Positions 58,806-64,000 of a DNA stretch of 64,000 nt are shown piece by piece. The stretch is from Larkinella sp. C7. Its GTDB lineage: Bacteria; Bacteroidota; Bacteroidia; Cytophagales; Spirosomataceae. The notes beneath the pieces were generated by a model. That model did no database searches, was not told where the DNA came from, and saw only the letters and a list, made by a program, of their open reading frames with translations. Position 1 is the first letter of the stretch. Each line of letters opens with the position of its first letter. The position numbers were made by a program, and so were the translations under genes. The stretch lies in the NCBI RefSeq assembly GCF_006149005.1, contig NZ_VBSL01000002.1:62001-126000 (forward strand), given 5' to 3'.

Positions 58806-59255
58806 ATGACCATCCGCAAAGGTATCCCCGCCGATGTTCCGCAGTTGTTTGAACTGGTTCAGGAACTGGCCCTGTACGAAAAAGCACCCCACGAAGTGAC
58901 CAATACCCCCGAACAGATGCTGAAAGACGGTTTTGGCGACAATCCGCTTTTCGGAGTGCTGGTGGCCGAAATCGAAAACAAGATTGTGGCCATGTCGTTG
59001 TATTATTACCGGTATTCGACCTGGAAAGGCAAGCGGTTGTATCTGGAAGATATTATTGTTAACGAAAACTTTCGGGGCCGGGGGTTGGGTAAGGCGTTGT
59101 TCGATGCCACCATTACAGAAGGCCGCCAAACGGATTGTACGGGCATGATGTGGCAGGTGCTGGACTGGAACGAGCCCGCCATCCAGTTTTACAAGCAATT
59201 TAACACCCGCTTCGATACCGGTTGGTGGAATTGCCACCTGGATTTTGATAAATAG
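58806..59255 (+). CDS. GNAT-family N-acetyltransferase
   Basis: A 149-aa protein from ATG 58806 (an upstream TTG at 58782 is not needed). The acetyl-CoA motif A lies in I-I-V-N-E-N-F-R-G-R-G-L-G-K-A-L near 83-98, and W-N-E-P-A-I-Q-F-Y-K-Q-F near 122-133 is the usual motif B. The first strand (T-I-R-K-G-I-P-A-D-V-P) is standard. Related proteins acetylate diamines or thialysine, but the acceptor here is unknown. Confidence 0.9.
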   Translation: MTIRKGIPADVPQLFELVQELALYEKAPHEVTNTPEQMLKDGFGDNPLFGVLVAEIENKIVAMSLYYYRYSTWKGKRLYLEDIIVNENFRGRGLGKALFDATITEGRQTDCTGMMWQVLDWNEPAIQFYKQFNTRFDTGWWNCHLDFDK

Positions 59256-59258
59256 CCG

Positions 59259-59266
59259 TAACTTCG
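59259..59266 (+). promoter_or_regulatory. Possible promoter for the GT51 gene
   Basis: TAACTTCG is one base off TAnnTTTG, right after the GNAT stop and 54 nt before the next CDS. Confidence 0.42.
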
Positions 59267-59275
59267 CACCACACC

Positions 59276-59314
59276 ATGAAAGTGCCGGAATGCCTTTTCG
59301 GACCACTTTACTAG
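59276..59314 (+). CDS. Possible 12-codon upstream ORF (leader)
   Basis: ATG to TAG frame encoding M-K-V-P-E-C-L-F-G-P-L-Y, placed between the -7-like element (59259) and the GT51 gene start (59321), ending 6 nt before that ATG. Too short to prove coding; position suggests a leader peptide or chance. Confidence 0.25.
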   Translation: MKVPECLFGPLY

Positions 59315-59320
59315 CTTACA

Positions 59321-61513
59321 ATGCAAGTCAATAAAAAACGTATACTGATTATTTCAGGCTGGGTGCTGCTGGGATTTTTTGTTCTGGGGGCCATTGGAGC
59401 CGGTATTATCTACACCAAACGGGAAGCACTGCTGAAAGAAGGGCTCGCCAGAGGCATCCGGAAAGCGAAGCGGGACTATAACCTGACCGTTACCATTGGG
59501 AAAGCCCAATTTACGGGCTTATCAACCGTGGCGTTTTCCAATATCACCGTCGTACCGGATTCGCGCGACAGTCTGCTGCGGGTCGGCAAAACGGAAGTTG
59601 GGGTCAGCATCTGGCCGCTTTTGTTTGGTCGGGTAGCGGTTTCGTCCCTCACCCTGCAAAATGGCCTCGCCCACATCGTCCGGCGGGACAGCACTTCCAA
59701 CATCGACTTTCTGCTCAAATCACAGAAAAAGGATTCGACGGCTTCGGCCAGTGATACCGAAACCAGCACGCGCCGGGTCGATCTGGCGGACGTGGCCGAA
59801 AATCTGGTCGATAACCTGCTGGCCAAGATTCCGGACAACATGGACATTCAGAATCTGGAACTTCGGCTGACCGACGACGACCGTCAACTGAGCTTTCTGA
59901 CAGAAACCGCCACCATTGACGACGAAGAACTGACGTCGACCATTCGGATCAACGGCAACGAGTCGGTCTGGCACCTGATGGGCACGGTAGCGGCCTCGGA
60001 TCAGGAAGCCAACGTGGCCCTCTACGCCGACGGAAAACCGCTCGAATTACCGTATCTGGAACAACGCTTCAAGTTGAAACTGCAGGCCGATACGCTGCGG
60101 GCCGAACTCCGCGATGTGGCCAGTTCCGGCGGTGAGTTCAAGATCGAAGGCGCCGGAGCCGTTCGGAATCTGCGCATCAATCACCCGGCCGTGGCGCTGG
60201 GCGATGTGGTGGTGGAACGGGCCGCCATGGACGCCAATCTTTTTTTTGGGGAGAATTACATCGGAATCGACAGTTCCTCCACCATTTACCTCGGAAAAGC
60301 CAAAGCCCGGCCTTTCATCAAATACACGGTTTCGCCCGTCAAAATCTACGACGTTCAAATTCACACCGACCCGCTCGACGCACAGGATCTGTTCGATGCC
60401 TTTCCGCAGGGCCTTTTTGAATCGCTGGAAGGCATGAAGGTTGCCGGCAAACTGAAATATGATGCGGTGCTTCACCTCGACAGCTCCCTCCCCGATTCGG
60501 TGCAGTTCAACTCCAGCCTGACCCCGGATCAGTTCAAGATTCTGAAATTTGGGAAGGAGGATTTCAGTCGGGTCAACAAACCGTTTGAGCATGAGGTCTA
60601 CGAAAAAGACAAGCTGGTGCGCAAGTTCATCGTCGGCCCCGCCAACCCGGATTTCACGCCCCTCAACGCCATTTCGCCCAACCTGCGCAATGCCATTCTG
60701 ACGGCGGAGGATTACAACTTTTTCACCCACAACGGTTTCAACGAGAAAGCGTTTCGGGTGTCGCTGGCAACCAACTTTAAAACCAAAAAGTTCAAACGCG
60801 GGGCCAGCACCATTTCGATGCAGTTCGTGAAAAATGCGTTTTTGAATCGAAATAAAACGCTTTCCCGGAAAGCCGAAGAAATCCTGATCGTGTGGCTCAT
60901 TGAAAACCAGCGCATTATCAGCAAAGAACGGATGTACGAAATTTACCTCAACTTCATCGAGTGGGGTCGAAACATCTACGGTATTGGGGAAGCGTCGCGG
61001 TATTATTTTGCCAAAAGTCCGTCCAATCTCGACATTGGTGAAAGCATTCTTTTATCATACGTCGTTCCTTCGCCGAAAGCCACCCTGAGCCGGTTTTATC
61101 CGGATGGATCTGTCAGAACGTATTTGCGGGGTTATTTCAGGCTGATTGGCCGGATCATGGCTTCGCGGGGATTGACCCCCTATGACACAACGGCGTATGG
61201 ATTCTACGGTGTGCGACTGCGGGAAGGATTGCGGCAGGAAGTGGCGCCGGTCGACTCCATCGAAATCGACTCGCTGATGATGCCGGAAGAAGAAACGGAC
61301 GAAGCCGCCAACGGCATCAACGATTTCTTCCGCCGGGTTTTAGGACGCGACCGGGCCGAGCCTGAAGTAGTCACGCCCGAGCAGGAACCCGCCAAGGGAG
61401 CCGCCGTTCAAACCGATTCAATCCCGAAATCGCGTCGGCAATTGCGCAAGGAACGGCGGGAACAACGGCGAAAGGAAAAAGAAGCCCAGGAAAACAATCC
61501 GCCGTCGCAGTGA
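59321..61513 (+). CDS. AsmA-like/GT51 peptidoglycan transglycosylase
   Basis: A 730-aa protein. Residues ~10-32 are a membrane anchor. Residues ~50-390 resemble an AsmA-like beta-rich periplasmic domain (repeated V-x-V-G-K-T-E-V-x-V and L-R-I-N-H-P-A-V-A-L segments). Residues ~440-600 form the glycosyltransferase 51 domain: A-E-D-Y-N-F-F-T-H-N-G-F near 461 with the catalytic Glu, R-G-A-S-T-I-S-M-Q near 493, and Y-L-N-F-I-E-W-G-R-N-I-Y-G near 545. There is no transpeptidase domain. The C-terminal ~70 residues are basic and Arg/Glu-rich. It should polymerise lipid II glycan chains; the AsmA part may bind lipids or other envelope components. Confidence 0.9.
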   Translation: MQVNKKRILIISGWVLLGFFVLGAIGAGIIYTKREALLKEGLARGIRKAKRDYNLTVTIGKAQFTGLSTVAFSNITVVPDSRDSLLRVGKTEVGVSIWPLLFGRVAVSSLTLQNGLAHIVRRDSTSNIDFLLKSQKKDSTASASDTETSTRRVDLADVAENLVDNLLAKIPDNMDIQNLELRLTDDDRQLSFLTETATIDDEELTSTIRINGNESVWHLMGTVAASDQEANVALYADGKPLELPYLEQRFKLKLQADTLRAELRDVASSGGEFKIEGAGAVRNLRINHPAVALGDVVVERAAMDANLFFGENYIGIDSSSTIYLGKAKARPFIKYTVSPVKIYDVQIHTDPLDAQDLFDAFPQGLFESLEGMKVAGKLKYDAVLHLDSSLPDSVQFNSSLTPDQFKILKFGKEDFSRVNKPFEHEVYEKDKLVRKFIVGPANPDFTPLNAISPNLRNAILTAEDYNFFTHNGFNEKAFRVSLATNFKTKKFKRGASTISMQFVKNAFLNRNKTLSRKAEEILIVWLIENQRIISKERMYEIYLNFIEWGRNIYGIGEASRYYFAKSPSNLDIGESILLSYVVPSPKATLSRFYPDGSVRTYLRGYFRLIGRIMASRGLTPYDTTAYGFYGVRLREGLRQEVAPVDSIEIDSLMMPEEETDEAANGINDFFRRVLGRDRAEPEVVTPEQEPAKGAAVQTDSIPKSRRQLRKERREQRRKEKEAQENNPPSQ

Positions 61514-61523
61514 GCCAACGCCT

Positions 61524-61557
61524 GTCGCCCGGTTTCAGGACAGCAAGTCCGGGCGAC
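61524..61557. terminator. Hairpin between GT51 and trmD stops, overlapping trmD end
   Basis: GTCGCCCGG (61524-61532) pairs with CCGGGCGAC (61549-61557), 9 bp with a 16-nt loop; the right arm lies inside the trmD coding end. No T-tract follows. It may terminate the plus-strand transcript. Confidence 0.4.
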
Positions 61558-62209
61558 GCTGTTTGGTCCGCTCCAGGGCTTTTTCAAACCGCCATTCGTT
61601 GATCTTTGCTTCGTGGCCTGAGAGCAGGATGTCGGGCACCGTATGCCCTTCAAATTCGGCCGGGCGGGTATAGACGGGAGGAGCCAGCAAATCATCCTGA
61701 AAAGAATCCGTCAGGGCCGAGGTTTCGTCGTTCAGAACGCCGGGCAACAAGCGGATGATGGCGTCGGAAATAACCGCAGCGGGGAGTTCTCCCCCCGACA
61801 GCACATAATCTCCCACACTGATTTCTTTGGTAATAAACAGCTCCCGAACCCGCTCATCGACGCCTTTGTAGTGGCCACACAAGATGATCAGGTTCCGAAC
61901 TAACGAAAGCCGGTTGGCCATACGTTGCTCAAACCGCTCGCCGTCGGGCGTCACATAGATCACTTCATCGTAGGAACGTTCACTTTGGAGGGTACGGATG
62001 CAGCGGGCAATGGGTTCGATGGACATCACCATGCCGGCCCCGCCCCCAAAGGCATAGTCGTCGACCCGCCGGTGTTTGTCGAGCGTATAATCGCGCAGGT
62101 CATGAACAACCACTTCCACAAAACCGCCCTGCTGGGCACGTTGCAAAATGGAATGTGCAAAGAAACTGTCCAGCAAGCGGGGCAGGCAGGTTAAAATATC
62201 AATCCTCAT
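61535..62209 (-). CDS. trmD: tRNA (guanine-N1)-methyltransferase
   Basis: A 224-aa SPOUT methyltransferase starting at ATG 62209, where the family N-terminus M-R-I-D-I-L-T begins. The trefoil-knot SAM site has [12 protein letters not shown] near 110-121 and [11 protein letters not shown] near 130-140. G-G-G-A-G-M-V is near 55. It methylates G37 of tRNAs and prevents frameshifting. The start overlaps the rimM end by 11 nt, so the two are coupled. No rplS gene follows, unlike many bacteria. Confidence 0.96.
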   Translation of the reverse strand: MRIDILTCLPRLLDSFFAHSILQRAQQGGFVEVVVHDLRDYTLDKHRRVDDYAFGGGAGMVMSIEPIARCIRTLQSERSYDEVIYVTPDGERFEQRMANRLSLVRNLIILCGHYKGVDERVRELFITKEISVGDYVLSGGELPAAVISDAIIRLLPGVLNDETSALTDSFQDDLLAPPVYTRPAEFEGHTVPDILLSGHEAKINEWRFEKALERTKQRRPDLLS

Positions 62210-62789
62210 CAAGCAATTCCTCTTCGTCGTCTTCGTTGGTTTTCTTCCCGATTTTAGCGGATGGTTCTTCGAGGTAAATATCGACCAGGCCATCCGGCAG
62301 TCGAACGTGCAGGATTTTGTGTACTTTATCCGCGGAGGGAGTCAGTTCGTCATTCACCGGAATCAGGACTTCCTTGCCCTGGTAATCCATCGAAATTAAA
62401 TTCTGGGGAGCCACATTGTATACGGTACGAACCGTTCCGAGATCGCCCAGTTTTTCGTCCCGAACCAGAAAACCGACAATTTCGTGGAAATAAAACTGCC
62501 CTTCATCCAGTTCGTCCAGGTTGTCGAGGGGTAAAAACAAGTCACAGTTCACCAGCTTCTGCGCTTCTTCAATCGTCTCCACGCCTTCCAGTGCCACGAT
62601 ACCCCGGTTGCGGTTTACCGAAATCGACTCGATAAAATACGGAACCAGATCGCCTTTCACTTCGATCAGAACGGAATCCATTTCGGCGTAGAGTTCCGGC
62701 ATATCGACATCCAGAAAGAACACCAGTTCGCCCCGAACCCCGTGCGTTTTCGTTATTTTTCCTAATTGAAAACAATCGTCTTTGGTCAC
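62199..62789 (-). CDS. rimM: Ribosome maturation factor RimM
   Basis: A 196-aa protein that helps 30S assembly by acting with S19. The N-terminal [13 protein letters not shown] motif (10-22) and the PRC-barrel region near 95-170 (with Y-F-H-E-I-V-G-F and I-P-V-N-D-E) are typical. The C-terminus is unusually acidic (the last ~16 residues are almost all Glu/Asp, with some Lys). The start is GTG 62789. It follows rpsP by 123 nt and overlaps trmD by 11 nt. Confidence 0.95.
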   Translation of the reverse strand: MTKDDCFQLGKITKTHGVRGELVFFLDVDMPELYAEMDSVLIEVKGDLVPYFIESISVNRNRGIVALEGVETIEEAQKLVNCDLFLPLDNLDELDEGQFYFHEIVGFLVRDEKLGDLGTVRTVYNVAPQNLISMDYQGKEVLIPVNDELTPSADKVHKILHVRLPDGLVDIYLEEPSAKIGKKTNEDDEEELLDED

Positions 62790-62912
62790 GACTTACAACG
62801 TTTTGCATCCCGCCGATGGCTCGGGATAGGTCTATATAAAACAACAACTGACAGAATTCCATTTCAAGAAACAGACTTCCATCAGTTGTCAACTCAAATT
62901 TCTTACGAAATA

Positions 62913-63647
62913 CTAAGCCTTTGCTTCACCCTCATCAGCGGGTTTTTCATCGGCGACTGGTGCTTCGGCAACCGGTGCTTCAGCAGCAGGGGCTTCAACA
63001 ACCGGTGCGGCTTCAGCTACGGGTTCAGCAACCGGAGCGGCTTCAGCAACAGGTTCAACAGCAGGTGCTTCAACCGGAGCGGCTTCGGCTACGGGTTCAG
63101 CGGCTGGTGCTTCAACGGCGGCTTCGGCAACCGGTGCTTCCACTTCAGCTTCTTCAACCACTTCCGGTGCCTCAACAACGGGTTCTTCAACCACGTTTTT
63201 CTTGGCAATAGCCAGCGCACGCGCTTCGTTCACTTTTTTCTCAGCTTCCAGGCGGGCCTTTTTGGCGTCGGCTTTCAGTTGGGATTTGGTGTCGGCACTG
63301 CCTTGCTTCCGGCCTTCTTTGCCTTCTTTCCAGTCTTCGAACTTAGCATCTGCCTGTTCTTGCGAGATGGCGCCTTTGATGACACCTACTTGCAGGTGTT
63401 TTTTCAACATCACGCCTTCGTGTGACAAAATTGAACGGGCCGTATCGGTCGGTTGTGCCCCTTTCATCAGCCAATCTACAGCCCGGTCGCTTTTCAGGAC
63501 CACGGTAGACGGATCAGTGTTCGGGTTGTACGAACCGATTTTTTCAATAAAGCTACCATCACGTGGTGCTCTGGCATCGGCTACAACGATGTCGTAAATA
63601 GCCAGTTTTTTGCGTCCCCGACGCGATAAACGGATTTTAACTGCCAT
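62913..63647 (-). CDS. rpsP: 30S ribosomal protein bS16 with long acidic Ala/Pro/Glu tail
   Basis: A 244-aa bS16; the start is ATG 63647 where [11 protein letters not shown] begins. Residues 1-~85 are the ordinary S16 domain. Residues ~86-150 are a charged helical extension, and from about 151 the protein is low-complexity (repeats of [10 protein letters not shown] and related words). E. coli S16 is 82 aa; Bacteroidota versions are longer, but this tail is at the long end. The tail is encoded by a direct-repeat-rich segment (about 62930-63195). It heads rpsP-rimM-trmD, with a clear -7 element 73 nt upstream. Confidence 0.95.
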   Translation of the reverse strand: MAVKIRLSRRGRKKLAIYDIVVADARAPRDGSFIEKIGSYNPNTDPSTVVLKSDRAVDWLMKGAQPTDTARSILSHEGVMLKKHLQVGVIKGAISQEQADAKFEDWKEGKEGRKQGSADTKSQLKADAKKARLEAEKKVNEARALAIAKKNVVEEPVVEAPEVVEEAEVEAPVAEAAVEAPAAEPVAEAAPVEAPAVEPVAEAAPVAEPVAEAAPVVEAPAAEAPVAEAPVADEKPADEGEAKA

Positions 63648-63719
63648 TTTATTGGTTTGTTTTCTGAGGGATACGGTTGGCTCACAAAAGTGAGGCCGTC
63701 CTTCAGTAGAATTAGGGTG

Positions 63720-63727
63720 CAAAGGTA
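63720..63727 (-). promoter_or_regulatory. -7 promoter element for rpsP operon
   Basis: Minus-strand TACCTTTG is an exact match to TAnnTTTG, giving a leader of ~65 nt before rpsP. Confidence 0.65.
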
Positions 63728-63764
63728 CTAATTTTTTTCTTGAAACAGAGGGGCAAAATCAGAA

Positions 63765-63861
63765 AATGATAAATGTAAAATGAGGAGCGTCAAATGTAAA
63801 AGTGTTTTAAACGTTCCATCCTACTTTTACATTTAACGTTCCTCATTTTACATTTATCATT
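63765..63861. repeat. Intergenic hairpin, AATGNNN family (A4)
   Basis: Arms 63765-63803 and 63823-63861 (39 nt each) differ at two positions only; loop 19 nt. The left arm reads AATGATA-AATGTAA-AATGAGG-AGCGTCA-AATGTAA-AAGT, 7-nt phase with one divergent word. It lies between the terminator of the minus-strand gene at the window end and the rpsP promoter. Confidence 0.9.
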
Positions 63862-63875
63862 ACCTACAAAACAAC

Positions 63876-63901
63876 AAAACCCCGACAAATGCCGGGGTTT
63901 T
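63876..63901 (-). terminator. Rho-independent terminator of the minus-strand gene at window end
   Basis: AAAACCCCG and CGGGGTTTT (63876-63884 and 63893-63901) form a 9-bp stem with an 8-nt loop, and read on the minus strand it ends in TTTTGTTGTTTTG. It lies 19 nt after the stop at 63921. Confidence 0.85.
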
Positions 63902-63920
63902 GCATACTTGATTTCAAATA

Positions 63921-64000
63921 TTATCTCGGTTCTCTTGAGTCGAACCGTTGACCGGACTGGTACGGAGACCGGAGCATGTTCATCGGCACAATCTTGATTT
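63921..64000 (-). CDS. C-terminal end of an unidentified protein (truncated by window)
   Basis: The minus strand is open from the window edge to a TAA at 63921-63923, giving about 26 residues ending N-M-L-R-S-P-Y-Q-S-G-Q-R-F-D-S-R-E-P-R. Too little remains to name it. The strong terminator 19 nt downstream on the same strand supports a genuine gene end. Confidence 0.6.
   Translation of the reverse strand, partial: IKIVPMNMLRSPYQSGQRFDSREPR

Noticed and set aside
1-64000. tRNA, rRNA, riboswitch, prophage or integrative element
   Set aside because: I scanned the gaps and found no cloverleaf, rRNA-like stretch, recognisable riboswitch core, integrase or phage gene; a dedicated covariance search could still find a small RNA.

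Overview
The window looks like a chromosomal piece of a Bacteroidota bacterium, most likely order Cytophagales, family Spirosomataceae (Spirosoma/Larkinella-like). Supporting signs are a SusC/SusD pair, promoters with the Bacteroidota -7 motif TAnnTTTG, a bS16 protein with a long acidic tail, paired Wzi-like outer-membrane proteins, and GC content in the low-to-mid fifties by eye. The genus is inference. I saw no transposase, integrase, phage gene, CRISPR array, rRNA or tRNA gene.

Layout. 1-5.7 kb: end of a CNNM/CorC-type protein, pyrE, a Wzi-like protein, a tandem DUF4394 lipoprotein and dprA. 5.8-11.8 kb: a PhoX-like lipoprotein overlapping a dihaem peroxidase, then a 0.6-kb gene-poor gap, a second Wzi-like protein and a MerR regulator. 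11.9-16.8 kb: alaS, a small unknown protein and a TPR protein. 16.8-22.6 kb: a tight polyamine/membrane operon of SpeD-like decarboxylase, DUF4178, a 63-aa exported peptide, DUF350, a membrane-anchored aminopropyltransferase and a Tat-exported lipoprotein amine oxidase. 22.7-23.4 kb: two small unknown proteins.

23.4-36.4 kb is a minus-strand carbohydrate locus: LacI regulator, exported enolase-superfamily enzyme, SusC, SusD, exported galactonate-dehydratase-like enzyme, 2-keto-3-deoxygalactonokinase, KDPGal aldolase, MFS transporter and sulfatase. LacI-type palindromes precede both lacI and the first enolase-superfamily gene. Divergent from lacI is a Tat-exported molybdenum aldehyde oxidoreductase (paoABC), facing a GntP gluconate transporter. 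The set reads as capture of a sulfated galactose-containing glycan, periplasmic oxidation/dehydration, then uptake and De Ley-Doudoroff catabolism.

41.8-64 kb holds DinB and Crp proteins, a FrnE-like oxidoreductase, two beta-propeller glycosidases, a VF530 protein, a 37-aa lysine-rich peptide, a B12-type radical SAM protein, a serine beta-lactamase-like hydrolase, a large PAS/GAF histidine kinase, cupin, aldo/keto reductase, a D-cysteine desulfhydrase/ACC deaminase homologue, an RluA synthase, GNAT, an AsmA-like/GT51 transglycosylase and rpsP-rimM-trmD.

The most unusual signal is not a gene. Nine long intergenic hairpins lie 3-60 nt after stop codons. Eight have arms built from degenerate tandem short words, with periods of 7 or 10 nt; in three of them the arms differ by exactly one 7-mer or two 10-mers. 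The second highlight is the polyamine operon, whose SpeD-like protein keeps the pyruvoyl Ser and catalytic His but has Ser in place of the catalytic Cys.
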